Of a stretch of DNA of 64,000 nucleotides, positions 54,063 through 63,777 are shown one piece after another. The position numbers were made by a program, and so were the translations under genes. Source of the stretch: an uncultured Rickettsiales bacterium (GTDB lineage Bacteria; Pseudomonadota; Alphaproteobacteria; Rs-D84); contig URBZ01000003.1 in the NCBI GenBank assembly GCA_900546225.1, forward strand, positions 1 through 64,000, given 5' to 3'. Numbering within the stretch: the stretch's first letter is position 1; each line of letters begins with the position of its first letter. The notes beneath the pieces are model-generated. The model was given only the letters and a program-made list of their open reading frames with translations, ran no database searches and was not told the DNA's origin.

Positions 54063-54622
54063 TACCGGCAATTTTTGATAATTATAATATACCCATCACC
54101 GGTGCGTGATTTTACCAATTCATAATCGAATTTATATTTGGTCTGGGCGGTTGCAATTTCAGCCGATATTTCCCGACCTTTTAGTAAAAAAAGCCGGCAT
54201 TTTGTTTTGGCAACATAGTCCAAAATTTTAATCAGTGGCGCAAACGCACGTGCCGTAAATACAATATTGCCGGTATTTGCCGGCATTTTTTTAACAAAAT
54301 CTTCGACCCGACCGTGATAAATGTTCAAATTCTGTAAATCCAGACGTTCTTTGACCGCGTTCAGAAACGCGACCTTTTTACCAATCGATTCGATACATGT
54401 CACGTGCCAGCCCAAAATAGCCAACACAACCCCAGGGAATCCAGCCCCACTGCCCAAATCGATAATTTGTGCGTCCTGTGGCAAAACGTCCGCCAGTTGC
54501 GCCGAATCGGCAAAATGACGATTTTCAATATCAGACAGCGTACTGGGCGCGACCAAATTCATCTTGGCCGACCATTCGCGTAACGTGTCTGCGTACTGTT
54601 CAAATTTGACTTTATTATCCAT
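54062..54622 (-). CDS. rsmG: 16S rRNA m7G527 methyltransferase RsmG
   Basis: 186 residues, slightly short. SAM-binding loop IIDLGSGAGFPGVVLA, then VTCIESIGKKVAFLNAV and TARAFAPLIKIL are family motifs. A TAGAAT box on the minus strand (54635-54630) lies seven bases before the ATG, so the mRNA may be leaderless. The -10 box overlaps that of the divergent TPR gene. mnmG is not adjacent. A GCCGG-based palindrome lies in the coding region near 54266-54292. Confidence 0.93.
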   Translation of the reverse strand: MDNKVKFEQYADTLREWSAKMNLVAPSTLSDIENRHFADSAQLADVLPQDAQIIDLGSGAGFPGVVLAILGWHVTCIESIGKKVAFLNAVKERLDLQNLNIYHGRVEDFVKKMPANTGNIVFTARAFAPLIKILDYVAKTKCRLFLLKGREISAEIATAQTKYKFDYELVKSRTGDGYIIIIKNCR

Positions 54623-54634
54623 ACGCGGTATTCT
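54606..54634 (+). promoter_or_regulatory. Divergent promoter pair of the TPR gene and rsmG
   Basis: Plus strand: TTGACT (54606-54611), 17-base spacer, TATTCT (54629-54634), nine bases to ATG 54644. Minus strand: TAGAAT (54635-54630), seven bases to ATG 54622, with a weak -35. The two -10 boxes share five base pairs, so the promoters should exclude each other. Confidence 0.6.
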
Positions 54635-54643
54635 AGCACAGTT

Positions 54644-56260
54644 ATGAGAAAAATAGAAAGTTTATTTATTGGGGCGGCGTGTTTGGCCACTGTATTGGGG
54701 GCAGGCGTCGCAATTTGGAATCACGAAAGTACGCCACACGCGGCATTGTCGCACGAATTTCCAGTTACGCCACATGGGGCGTATCTGGCCGCGCGCCACG
54801 CGATATACGTGAATGATTTTGACCGCGCCGTTGAATTTTCAAACGTCACCCGTGACGTGCAGTTTGACGCGGTACAGAACGCGCGCTATTTGTCTGAATT
54901 TTTATCTGGGAAAATGCCGGAAAATGCCGGTGATTTGAAAAAGGCAACCGCGCCAGCGGCCAAATTGATTTATGACGCATATCTGGTTACAAATGACGAT
55001 TGGGACGCGTTCTATAAACGGCATAAAAACGATAAATCTGCATTGATGGCGTCGTTCAAAATTTGGTCAATGATTGGCAATAATCGCCGGACAGAGGCAT
55101 TAAAGTTTGTCGACAGCACACCAACCAATGACGCATGGAAATCGTTTATGCGTGGGCAAATTTACGCTGAAACCGGTAACGCGAAACGTGCCGCCGAAGA
55201 ATTTGCACGCGTACGCTGTGATTTTATGAATATAAACGATTACAGATACATCATGTCGTTCTATATTCACAATGATATGAACGATGCGGCGGACGCATTG
55301 CGCCGTGATTTTACGTCGCATTTGGGTGGCATGTATATGTTGGAATATACGGACATTCCAGCGTGGGAAAACTTTGCGGGAACAAAGAACGCAATGGCGT
55401 TCAGTTTGGTTCAGACCGTATCGCACACCCAGATTATGATGTATTCTGATTTGTCGTTGCTGATGTTGCGATTTGCGGAAATTACCGGCCCGAATTTTGG
55501 CGATAATAATGATGCAATAAACTATTATCTGGGCCAGTTTTTCTTTAACAATGGTGGTGATTACCAGACGTATTTTGACCGCATTGACCCGTCCAGCCCA
55601 TATTACCTGTTTGGTGTCCTGCGCAAGGCAGAGCGGGGCGAAAACGCCGCGGCATTGGAACGCATTGTGAAAATAAATCCGCTGTTTGTGCCGGCGGTGG
55701 AACAGTTGGCCGGTCACCACGTGCATCAGGGCAACTATCGCGCGGCATTACGCACGATAAAGCGGGCGTTGGACAATCCAAATTTGACCGAGGGCGGACG
55801 TGCGCGTTTCTTGCGCAATCGGGCATATGTGCACTATGTATTTGGCAAATATGACGATGCCCAGCGTGATATAAATTCCGCGACCGAGGTTCTGGCCATG
55901 GACGGCGACGGTATGATTATACAGGCATTGGTATGGGCGGCCCAGAACGAAGAACTGGACAGCGCATACGATTATGCGATGAAGGTTTTGATGCGCGATG
56001 TGCGTAATGTGCGTGCGTGGGACGCGGTTGGTGTTACGGTTGCCGCCCGCGAAGGCACAGCCGAAGGCATCAAGATTATGGAAGAGGTCACCGAACGTAC
56101 ACACGAATGTTCGTTGTTATATATGCATTTGGGTGATATGTACGCGGCGTCGGGCGAAAAAGAACAAGCGCGCAAGGCGTATCAGGCGGCGATTGATTTA
56201 TCAAATGATGGTTGGACAAGTATGCCTGCGTTGCAAAAGAAACTGAGGAAATTGAAATGA
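54644..56260 (+). CDS. Large exported or anchored TPR protein
   Basis: 538 residues. An N-terminal hydrophobic segment (LFIGAACLATVLGAGVAIW) is a signal or anchor. The rest is alpha-helical with TPR units such as YAETGNAKRAAEEFARVR, NYRAALRTIKRALDNPN, FGKYDDAQRDINSATEVL and GEKEQARKAYQAAIDLS. Long alphaproteobacterial TPR proteins of this kind are usually of unknown function. The stop overlaps gpsA by four bases. Confidence 0.82.
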   Translation: MRKIESLFIGAACLATVLGAGVAIWNHESTPHAALSHEFPVTPHGAYLAARHAIYVNDFDRAVEFSNVTRDVQFDAVQNARYLSEFLSGKMPENAGDLKKATAPAAKLIYDAYLVTNDDWDAFYKRHKNDKSALMASFKIWSMIGNNRRTEALKFVDSTPTNDAWKSFMRGQIYAETGNAKRAAEEFARVRCDFMNINDYRYIMSFYIHNDMNDAADALRRDFTSHLGGMYMLEYTDIPAWENFAGTKNAMAFSLVQTVSHTQIMMYSDLSLLMLRFAEITGPNFGDNNDAINYYLGQFFFNNGGDYQTYFDRIDPSSPYYLFGVLRKAERGENAAALERIVKINPLFVPAVEQLAGHHVHQGNYRAALRTIKRALDNPNLTEGGRARFLRNRAYVHYVFGKYDDAQRDINSATEVLAMDGDGMIIQALVWAAQNEELDSAYDYAMKVLMRDVRNVRAWDAVGVTVAAREGTAEGIKIMEEVTERTHECSLLYMHLGDMYAASGEKEQARKAYQAAIDLSNDGWTSMPALQKKLRKLK

Positions 56261-57126
56261 AGGTAGGGATTATTGGCGCGGGCGCATGGGGCACCGCATT
56301 GGGCACGATTGTTGCACGTGGGGGCGCGGACGCGGTTCTGTGGTCTTATGATGGGGCCAAGAAAGATTTTGACGGTGTTGTGTCGCCTGCAAATTTGCGT
56401 GTCACGACAAATATGGCCGATATGGGCGAATGCGACGCGTGGCTGATTGTAACGCCGGCGGCATTTTTTCGCGAAACTGTACGCAATGCGGCACAGTATT
56501 ATTGTGGTCAACCCGTTGTAATTTGCACCAAGGGGGCCGAGCCCGCAACTGGTGAATTTATGTCTGAAATTATGGCCGCCGAATTACCCGCGGCGCGTGA
56601 TTTGGCGGTGCTGTCTGGGCCACAATTCGCGGCCGAGGTTGCACGTGGCGTCCCGACTGGCTCAACACTGGCCACACGCAGCATAATTGCATTGCAGACG
56701 GGCAGGGAAATATTCAACCAATTATATATCAACCCCACCGATGATATTATCGGCACAGAAATATGTGGCGTGGGCAAGAATGCCGTGGCACTGATTGCTG
56801 GTTATAATTCAGTGGCGGCGACCGGCGAAAACGAACGTGCGCTGATATTTACCCGTGTCTGGGACGAGGTCGCAAAAATCGGTATCGCCATGGGCGCAAA
56901 AACAGAAACATTCTTGGACTTGTGCGGAATAGGGGACTTGTTCTTGTCTGCCACATCGGCCACCAGCCGTAATTTCGCAGGCGGTATGGCGATTGCCAAG
57001 GGCGAAGAGGTCGTCGGCACAGTCGAAGGGATTTTTGCACTGTCGGGTCTGATTCGCCGTGCGGCCGCATTGGACGTTGAAACACCAACACTGACCCAGA
57101 TGCAGGAAAAGATGGGACTGAAATAA
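56257..57126 (+). CDS. gpsA: Glycerol-3-phosphate dehydrogenase [NAD(P)+]
   Basis: 289 residues from ATG 56257 (MKVGIIGAGAWGTALG). Supplies sn-glycerol-3-phosphate for phospholipids. Rossmann motif GIIGAGAWGTALG, then LSGPQFAAEVARG, CGVGKNAVALIAGY with the catalytic lysine, and GIGDLFLSATSATSRNF. About 35-40 residues shorter than usual, mainly in the N-terminal domain between the NAD-binding strands. GAGGAAAT precedes the start. Coupled to the TPR gene by an ATGA overlap. Confidence 0.93.
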   Translation: MKVGIIGAGAWGTALGTIVARGGADAVLWSYDGAKKDFDGVVSPANLRVTTNMADMGECDAWLIVTPAAFFRETVRNAAQYYCGQPVVICTKGAEPATGEFMSEIMAAELPAARDLAVLSGPQFAAEVARGVPTGSTLATRSIIALQTGREIFNQLYINPTDDIIGTEICGVGKNAVALIAGYNSVAATGENERALIFTRVWDEVAKIGIAMGAKTETFLDLCGIGDLFLSATSATSRNFAGGMAIAKGEEVVGTVEGIFALSGLIRRAAALDVETPTLTQMQEKMGLK

Positions 57127-57187
57127 AAGTTCAAATAACATGTGCGCCAAATGGCGCACCCCATTGCTCTCTGCTCATTGCTCTTTA
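57127..57187. repeat. Dispersed modular repeat, copy G (fragment)
   Basis: AAGTTCAAAT, a GTGCGCCA/TGGCGCAC hairpin and GCTCTCTGCTCATTGCTC units, without the ACTGGATTGC module. It lies between gpsA and the shared terminator. Confidence 0.7.
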
Positions 57188-57219
57188 TAAAAAAACACCG
57201 GCAAATGCCGGTGTTTTTT
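57188..57219. terminator. Bidirectional terminator between gpsA and pal
   Basis: Stem ACACCGGC/GCCGGTGT with an AAAT loop, A and T tracts on the two sides. Confidence 0.85.
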
Positions 57220-57236
57220 ATGCAATTAAACAACTA

Positions 57237-57653
57237 TTATTTAACGGTTGTTGTTGCGTTACGGTTGAACTTCCAGACCTTTTCGCCTGTGCCCTTGACC
57301 AATGGACGTTCTTTACCATAAGAAATGGTAGAAATACGTTTTGATTCAATGCCGTCTTTGACCAGAACTGCCTTGGCCGCGTTTGCACGACGTGCACCCA
57401 ATGCCAAGTTGTATTCTGTAGAACCGCGTTCGTCGCAGTTACCAGCAATCTGGATCTTTGTATCTGCGTGGTTCTTCATGTACAGCGACTGGCCCAACAG
57501 GTTGTCGCGTGCTTCGTCGGAAATGTCCGAAGAATTGAACGCAAAGAATACGCGTTGATCGTTCAAGTCAGCAGGTTCAACAATGCTGGAACCGCCGCAA
57601 GCGGCCAACAAGCCAGCAACACCAGCCAACATAGCAAAGTTTTTAATTTTCAT
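57237..57653 (-). CDS. pal: Peptidoglycan-associated lipoprotein Pal
   Basis: 138 residues, compact for Pal. Lipobox LLAAC; after a short linker comes the OmpA-C domain (VFFAFNSSDISDEARDNL, IQIAGNCDERGSTEYNLALGARRANAA, GKERP). Tethers the outer membrane to peptidoglycan as part of Tol-Pal. AAGGGAG precedes the ATG. The tol genes are not here. Confidence 0.93.
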   Translation of the reverse strand: MKIKNFAMLAGVAGLLAACGGSSIVEPADLNDQRVFFAFNSSDISDEARDNLLGQSLYMKNHADTKIQIAGNCDERGSTEYNLALGARRANAAKAVLVKDGIESKRISTISYGKERPLVKGTGEKVWKFNRNATTTVK

Positions 57654-57731
57654 GAAAATACTCCCTTGAGTTTCTGTTGCTCGTGTTCTATCTTATAATG
57701 AAATGTTTGAAAAATCAAGGGAAAACAAAAA

Positions 57732-58547
57732 ATGCAGTGTAATCAGTTGCAGGATTTAGTTTTGTCGGGCGTGCGGTGGGAATTGTCCGATGTACCGTTC
57801 GCCATGGCACAGAGTGCGGCTGTCGCGGCGGCAAATCGCGCATCGCGCCCCGCCCCTGTGGTGACTGATGCCGTTGTGCCCGATGTTGTACCGGACAGTC
57901 CCGCACCACTGCGCGCGGCAACCGCCATTGTTCCCCCCATCGCGCCAGAGGTTGGTGTTACCATTCAAACCGCCCGTGCCATGGCGGCGCGACCGACTGA
58001 TATTGCGGCACTGGCACGTATGATTGCCGAATTTGGTCACCCGTTGCGCAGCGCGGCGACAAACGTCGTATTGCCGCATATTGCGCCAAATCCAAATGGT
58101 TTGGTTATTATTACTGATATCCCCAGCGCAAATGATGATGCGCGCGGCGAAATATTGACGGGTGCGGCGGGCGAATTGCTGGACAAAATGTTGGCGGCGA
58201 TTGGAATGTCACGCGAATGCGTATCAATCTTGCCAATGGTATTCTGGCGCACCCCAGGGGGCCGCACGCCATCGCGCAACGAACTGGATTTGGCGCGACC
58301 ATTTGTTGACCGCGCGTTGGAATTTTTGTCACCACGGCTGATTCTGACACTGGGGACATTGCCTGCAACAGAAATCGCAGACGTAAATTTGGCACGTGCA
58401 CACGGTGTGGTGGCGGACACTAAAATCGGCGTAAAATGCATGCCGATTTTCCACCCAAATTACCTGTTATTAAAGCCAACGGCAAAGCGTGACGCATGGA
58501 ACGCACTGCAACAAATTCAAAATTTGTTGAAAAGTGCCGATAAATAG
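57732..58547 (+). CDS. Uracil-DNA-glycosylase-like protein without the Fe-S cysteines
   Basis: 271 residues. The C-terminal 170 residues match family-4-type uracil-DNA glycosylases: a motif-A-like ITDIPSANDDARGEILTGA, AGELLDKMLAAIGM, RTPGGRTPSRNEL, RLILTLGTLP and the C-terminal IFHPNYLLLKPTAK. The canonical GE(A/P)PG start of motif A is replaced by TDIPS, and only three cysteines exist (two in the C-terminal domain), so the four-cysteine iron-sulfur cluster cannot form as usual. The N-terminal 100 residues are Ala/Pro/Val-rich and probably disordered. A uracil-repair role is likely but unproven. A TATAAT box lies about 30 bases upstream. Confidence 0.75.
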   Translation: MQCNQLQDLVLSGVRWELSDVPFAMAQSAAVAAANRASRPAPVVTDAVVPDVVPDSPAPLRAATAIVPPIAPEVGVTIQTARAMAARPTDIAALARMIAEFGHPLRSAATNVVLPHIAPNPNGLVIITDIPSANDDARGEILTGAAGELLDKMLAAIGMSRECVSILPMVFWRTPGGRTPSRNELDLARPFVDRALEFLSPRLILTLGTLPATEIADVNLARAHGVVADTKIGVKCMPIFHPNYLLLKPTAKRDAWNALQQIQNLLKSADK

Positions 58548-58573
58548 TAAATAATTTCCGCATAAACATAAAA

Positions 58574-58587
58574 AGGAGTTTACAATT
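58574..58587 (+). promoter_or_regulatory. Ribosome site and AUU start codon of infC
   Basis: AGGAG (58574-58578) is six bases before ATT 58585. AUU is the non-standard start by which IF-3 represses its own translation in many bacteria. The next in-frame ATG (58621) has no ribosome site and would remove 12 conserved residues. Confidence 0.8.
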
Positions 58588-59139
58588 AAACCTGCATTTA
58601 ACCGTGATAACCGTCGGGATATGGGCCCACGTATGAACAATCGTATCTTTGCCAAGACCGTGCAAGTAATCAGCAGCAACGGCCAGAATCTGGGCGTTAT
58701 GCAGACATCGGCAGCATTACAGATGGCAATGGACGATGGATTGGATTTGGTCGAAATCAACGCCAATGGTGCTGTGCCTATTGTCAAAATTATGGACTAT
58801 GGCAAATTCAAGTATGAACAGAAAAAGCGCGCGTCCGAGGCGAAAAAGAACCAGAAAACAATCGAAATGAAAGAGGTTTGGGTAAAACCTTTTATCGAAG
58901 AAAACGACCTGAATATCAAAATGAAAAAGGTCTTTGAATTTCTGGGGCAGGGCAACAAGGTCAAAGTTGCCGTTATGACCCGTGGTTCAAAAAAGGTTTT
59001 GGCACGTGGCAAGGACGCCGTACCAGAATTGTTTGCGCATATTATGGAATTGGTTGGTGAAAATGGCACACTGGAATCTAAATCCAAGCCAGACGAGAGA
59101 ACCAAATCAATTATCATTGCACCAGCAACCAAGAAATAA
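58585..59139 (+). CDS. infC: Translation initiation factor IF-3
   Basis: 184 residues from AUU 58585. Prevents subunit joining and proofreads start-codon choice. N-terminal domain (KTVQVISSNGQNLGVM, ALQMAMDDGLDLVEINANG), linker rich in lysine (YEQKKRASEAKKNQ), and C-terminal domain (VWVKPFIEENDLNIKMKK). rpmI and rplT, which usually follow, are absent; a terminator ends the gene. Confidence 0.96.
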   Translation: MKPAFNRDNRRDMGPRMNNRIFAKTVQVISSNGQNLGVMQTSAALQMAMDDGLDLVEINANGAVPIVKIMDYGKFKYEQKKRASEAKKNQKTIEMKEVWVKPFIEENDLNIKMKKVFEFLGQGNKVKVAVMTRGSKKVLARGKDAVPELFAHIMELVGENGTLESKSKPDERTKSIIIAPATKK

Positions 59140-59163
59140 AAATGCCCCGATGGGGCATTTTTA
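59137..59163 (+). terminator. infC terminator
   Basis: Stem ATGCCCC/GGGGCAT with a GAT loop, then T5. Confidence 0.85.
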
Positions 59164-59221
59164 TTAGTGATAAAGTGACAAAGTGATTCAGTGATATAGT
59201 TTTAGAATACAAAACTTAAAA

Positions 59222-59354
59222 ATGTGTCGCCTGCGGACTTCGTCCTTGCCGCAACATTCGCGTACCGCTCGGTTTTGTTTCACAGCACCTGCGGTGTCAT
59301 TGCGAACGGAGTGAAGCAATCCATTGCTCTCTGCGCTCTACTCTTTGCTCTCTA
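59222..59354. repeat. Dispersed modular repeat, copy H
   Basis: A 53-base module (59222-59274) almost identical to 28209-28261, then GTCATTGCGAACGGAGTGAAGC (59296-59317 region), then GCTCTCTG units. The 59164-59221 stretch before it is A/T-rich with repeated AGTGA words and no gene. Confidence 0.78.
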
Positions 59355-59385
59355 TAAAAAACACCGGCAAATGCCGGCGTTTTTT

Positions 59386-59387
<2 letters not shown>
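59355..59387. terminator. mreB terminator
   Basis: Stem ACACCGGC/GCCGGCGT with an AAAT loop, A6 left and T8 right. It touches the mreB stop codon. Confidence 0.85.
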
Positions 59388-60438
<1,051 letters not shown>

Positions 60439-60529
60439 TCAAAATCCTTGGGTATGAACTATTTTTTTGCACTATAAAACCTGTAATGACAAAAATCAAG
60501 GTCGCCAAATTAAAAAATATGCTTTTTTA

Positions 60530-60557
60530 TTTGATTATTACCAGATTCTGCTATTAT
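60530..60557 (+). promoter_or_regulatory. rnpA promoter, leaderless geometry
   Basis: TATTAT at 60552-60557 with TTTGAT (60530-60535, 16-base spacer) or TTGATT (15) as -35. Seven bases separate the -10 box from ATG 60565. Confidence 0.6.
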
Positions 60558-60564
60558 AGCCGGC

Positions 60565-60924
60565 ATGAGAAACACGATAAAAAATCATAATGACTTTCTG
60601 ATGGCGGACGATGACCCAACGGCGCGCAGTGCATTTTTTATTATTCGCGCCAAACCAGCCAAAGATATAAATGACCCACGTTTTGGTCTGGTGGTGACCA
60701 AACGAACATTCAAATTTGCTGTCCAGCGTAATTTGGCAAAACGGAAATTGCGGGATTGGATTCGTGCCACCGATGACAAGATGCTGGACACAATGGACTA
60801 TGTATTCATTGCACGTCGGGCAATTCTGGGTGCGGCGCGTGACGATGGCCGCGCGGCAATGACGCGTGCGTTGAACTATCTGGCGCATGAATATGGCAAG
60901 CAAGGTAAAAAATCAGCAAAATAA
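60565..60924 (+). CDS. rnpA: Ribonuclease P protein component
   Basis: 119 residues. Binds the RNase P RNA to mature tRNA 5' ends. [29 protein letters not shown] contains the RNR motif region ([12 protein letters not shown]). Unusually, rpmH is not directly upstream: the 130 bases before it contain no L34 gene, and it has its own promoter. yidD overlaps its end. Confidence 0.93.
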   Translation: MRNTIKNHNDFLMADDDPTARSAFFIIRAKPAKDINDPRFGLVVTKRTFKFAVQRNLAKRKLRDWIRATDDKMLDTMDYVFIARRAILGAARDDGRAAMTRALNYLAHEYGKQGKKSAK

Positions 60925-61150
60925 TTATTCGCCACTGCAACGTGTGGCATTGGGATTGGTGCGGGCATACCAGCGCGCGATTTCACCCGTCATTGGTGGG
61001 CGCGCCGCGTGTCGTTTCACCCCAACGTGCAGCCAATATGCCGCCACCGCGATTGCCAAATATGGTGCGTTGCGTGGGGGTCTGATGGCATTGCGACGAA
61101 TATTGCGTTGCAACCCGTTTGGTGGGTATGGGTATGACCCTGTCCCTTGA
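60887..61150 (+). CDS. yidD: Membrane-protein insertion efficiency factor YidD
   Basis: 87 residues. YidD motif [19 protein letters not shown] followed by [17 protein letters not shown]. The start at 60887 overlaps rnpA by 38 bases; ATG 60893 or a later start is possible because no ribosome site is evident. Its usual partner yidC is not next to it. Confidence 0.9.
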   Translation: MNMASKVKNQQNNYSPLQRVALGLVRAYQRAISPVIGGRAACRFTPTCSQYAATAIAKYGALRGGLMALRRILRCNPFGGYGYDPVP

Positions 61151-61174
61151 CAAGCGGTATGAATGTGCTAGAAT
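61147..61174 (+). promoter_or_regulatory. accBC promoter
   Basis: Consensus TTGACA at 61147-61152, overlapping the yidD stop, 16-base spacer, TAGAAT at 61169-61174. About 40 bases before the accB ATG. Confidence 0.65.
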
Positions 61175-61213
61175 TTGGACAAATATGCGAATAAAAAACA
61201 AAGGTTTATAAAG

Positions 61214-61651
61214 ATGTCTTTTCGTGCAACTGTTGAATCCATGTCTAAAATAATGGACGAAATGGGTATCACAGAATTGGATTTGGAACGTCAGTTCTTG
61301 TTTGGCGTTTATCGCAAACATATTCATTTATCAAAACAACAGGCCACTGCGGTCGCGATGCCCAGTTTGCCGGTATCGGGCGAAACCAAGGCCGCCGCAA
61401 CCGCGGCCGCGGCGTCGGGCTATGCACTGAAATCCCCGATGGTTGGTGTTGCGTACTTGGCCCCAGAACCAGGTGCAAAGCCATTCACAACCGTTGGCGC
61501 ACAAATCAAGGCCGGCGATACCGTCGCATTGATAGAGGCGATGAAAACATTTAACCCAATCAAGTCCGATCGTGATGGCACGGTCAAAGAAATCTTGGTG
61601 ACTGACGGCGCGGCCGTTGAATTTGATCAACCAATAATTGTTATTGAATAA
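61214..61651 (+). CDS. accB: Biotin carboxyl carrier protein of acetyl-CoA carboxylase
   Basis: 145 residues from ATG 61214, with AAAGG upstream. The C-terminal biotinyl domain has [18 protein letters not shown] and the biotin lysine in EAMKTFN, where most homologues have EAMKMMN. An Ala-rich linker ([10 protein letters not shown]) precedes it. accC follows two bases later. Confidence 0.93.
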   Translation: MSFRATVESMSKIMDEMGITELDLERQFLFGVYRKHIHLSKQQATAVAMPSLPVSGETKAAATAAAASGYALKSPMVGVAYLAPEPGAKPFTTVGAQIKAGDTVALIEAMKTFNPIKSDRDGTVKEILVTDGAAVEFDQPIIVIE

Positions 61652-61653
61652 TC

Positions 61654-63024
61654 ATGTCACAAATAAAAAAAGTATTGATTGCCAATCGCGGTGAAATCGC
61701 ACTGCGTATTATTCGTGCATGTCGCGATATGGGCATTCGCACCGTTGCGGTATATTCAACGGTTGATAAAAACGCAATGCATGTACAACTGGCAGACGAA
61801 TCTGTATGTATTGGGCCAGGGCCGTCCAAGGATTCTTATTTGAATGAATCCGCAATTTTGACGGCGGCATTATTGACCAATTCTGATGCAATTCACCCAG
61901 GGTATGGTTTCTTGTCTGAACGCGCGGATTTCGCACAAAAGGTTATTCAGCACGGAATGATTTGGATTGGCCCATCGCCTGAAATGATTACCAAAATGGG
62001 TGACAAGGTAAATGCCAAACATACCGCGATTGAATGTGGTCTGCCGGTTGTACCGGGGTCTGATGGCGCGGTTGACACGGTCGAAGATGCATTAAAATGG
62101 GCTGAAAAGATCGGTTACCCCGTTATGTTAAAGGCATCGGCGGGTGGCGGTGGTCGTGGTATGCGCGCGGTGCACAGTGCCGACGAAATGGCGGCCGCAT
62201 TCCAGATTACCAAGAACGAGGCCCGCAGTGGTTTCGGTGACGACACGCTGTATATGGAAAAGTTGTTGTTGCACCCACGTCATATTGAATTTCAGGTATT
62301 GGGCGACACGCATGGTAACGTTGTGATTTTTGGCGAACGTGATTGTTCGTTGCAACGCAAAAATCAAAAGGTGATGGAAGAATGCCCTGCGGCGGCCCTG
62401 ACCCAGAAACAGCGTGACGATATGATAGAGGTCTGCAAGACCGCAGCCAAGAAGATGGGTTATACCAACGCGGGCACATTCGAATTTATGTTCCAAGATG
62501 GCAAATTCTATTTCTTGGAAATGAATACCAGATTGCAGGTTGAACACCCTGTGACCGAAATGGTATATGGTATCGATTTGGTGCGCGAACAGATTCGCGT
62601 TGCCGCCGGTGAAAAGTTGGGCTATGCACAATCCAGTATTGTCCCACACGGTCACGCGATTGAATTTCGTATCAATGCCGAAGATCCCGAAACGTTTATT
62701 CCAAACCCTGGGAAAATCACATTGTATGCGCCATCGGGTGGTCTGGGCGTGCGCGTGGACAGTGCGGTCTATACCGGTTACACGATTCCACCAACCTATG
62801 ATTCGATGATTGCAAAATTGATTGTTCATGCGCAATCGCGTACGGCGTGCATTATGCGTGCGACCCGCGCGTTGGACGAATTTGTTATCGAAGGGGTAAA
62901 AACAACAATCCCATTGCAACAGAAACTGTTAAAGAACCGCGATGTTCAAACATTAAAGTTCGATAACCACTGGTTGGAAAATTACCTGAACAGTGAAAAA
63001 GAACAGAAAGAAAAACAAGAATAA
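61654..63024 (+). CDS. accC: Biotin carboxylase subunit of acetyl-CoA carboxylase
   Basis: 456 residues, normal. Carboxylates AccB biotin with ATP and bicarbonate, the committed step of fatty acid synthesis. [20 protein letters not shown], the ATP-grasp loop [38 protein letters not shown] are clear. Ends at a strong terminator. Confidence 0.97.
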   Translation: MSQIKKVLIANRGEIALRIIRACRDMGIRTVAVYSTVDKNAMHVQLADESVCIGPGPSKDSYLNESAILTAALLTNSDAIHPGYGFLSERADFAQKVIQHGMIWIGPSPEMITKMGDKVNAKHTAIECGLPVVPGSDGAVDTVEDALKWAEKIGYPVMLKASAGGGGRGMRAVHSADEMAAAFQITKNEARSGFGDDTLYMEKLLLHPRHIEFQVLGDTHGNVVIFGERDCSLQRKNQKVMEECPAAALTQKQRDDMIEVCKTAAKKMGYTNAGTFEFMFQDGKFYFLEMNTRLQVEHPVTEMVYGIDLVREQIRVAAGEKLGYAQSSIVPHGHAIEFRINAEDPETFIPNPGKITLYAPSGGLGVRVDSAVYTGYTIPPTYDSMIAKLIVHAQSRTACIMRATRALDEFVIEGVKTTIPLQQKLLKNRDVQTLKFDNHWLENYLNSEKEQKEKQE

Positions 63025-63048
63025 AAACGGGGCAATGCCCCGTTTTTA
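63023..63048 (+). terminator. accBC terminator
   Basis: Stem ACGGGGC/GCCCCGT with an AAT loop and T5. Confidence 0.85.
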
Positions 63049-63050
63049 TT

Positions 63051-63280
63051 AAAGTTCAAAGTTCATTCGTCGCCGCTGACACTCCGACAGAGAGCAAAGC
63101 GCAGAGAGCAAATTTTGTGCGCTGCGCGCAACATAAACTAAACTGGATTGCCACGCGTCGCTTGCGCTCGCTCGCAATGACAGAGATTCTAGCTCTTTTG
63201 TCATTGCGAACGTAGTGAAGCAATCCAGTAAATTAAACCTGTCCGCCGACGGCGGACACATTCATTACTCTTTGCTCTCT
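63051..63280. repeat. Dispersed modular repeat, copy I
   Basis: AAGTTCAAAGTTCAT, GAGAGCAAAGCGCAGAG, a GTGCGCTGCGCGCAAC hairpin, ACTGGATTGCC...CTCGCAATGACA (63142-63182), inverted GTCATTGCGAACG...CCAGT (63200-63229), GTCCGCCG/CGGCGGAC hairpin, GCTCTCT unit. Fills the gap between accC and sspB; no gene. Confidence 0.84.
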
Positions 63281-63284
63281 AAAT

Positions 63285-63311
63285 AAAAATGCCCCACATG
63301 GGGCATTTTAT
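63285..63311 (-). terminator. Terminator after sspB
   Basis: Stem ATGCCCC/GGGGCAT with an ACAT loop, flanked by A5 and T4; it touches the sspB stop. Confidence 0.8.
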
Positions 63312-63772
63312 TTACGATTCTTTCTGAAATCGTCCAATGACACAACGCGACCGGGGTCTGGAACAGTGTCGGGGCGTTCGTCCAATGGTAATTCCATATC
63401 ATTGTCCGCGGCGGCAATGCCACCCTTTGGGTGAAATGTTAAAATAAAATCAACCGACGGATCTTTGAACTCCACCAACGCGGAAAATGGCACGCGAATG
63501 AAGAAAGGCCGCCCATCAAACGTCAGTTGCACACCAAATTCTTTGTCAGACACGTGCAGGTTATTATACGAGTACTGTAATACAATCGTCATAATGTCTG
63601 GATATCGTATACGCAGGAAATCCGGCAACACAACGCCCGCCGCGCGCGTTTTGAACGTGATAAAGAAATGTGTTCCATCGCCCAGACCGTTGACCTGTGC
63701 ATGAATCAGTGCGTCTTTGACCACGGATTTCAGTGCGTTATCCAACAATGTTTGATAATCAATTTTTGCCAT
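63308..63772 (-). CDS. sspB: ClpXP adaptor SspB (alphaproteobacterial type)
   Basis: 154 residues. Delivers ssrA-tagged proteins to ClpXP. The N-terminal substrate-binding fold (GDGTHFFITFKTRAAGVVLP, VQLTFDGRPFFIRVPFSALVEFKDPSV) is followed by an acidic linker and a basic ClpX-binding tail (RVVSLDDFRKNRK). The ATG is five bases after the recF stop. Confidence 0.9.
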   Translation of the reverse strand: MAKIDYQTLLDNALKSVVKDALIHAQVNGLGDGTHFFITFKTRAAGVVLPDFLRIRYPDIMTIVLQYSYNNLHVSDKEFGVQLTFDGRPFFIRVPFSALVEFKDPSVDFILTFHPKGGIAAADNDMELPLDERPDTVPDPGRVVSLDDFRKNRK

Positions 63773-63777
63773 GTCTT

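Noticed and set aside
62128..62919. Long minus-strand open frame opposite accC
   Set aside because: It is an antisense shadow of a strongly conserved gene. Similar long antisense frames lie opposite lpxD, rpsO/pnp and rlmN.
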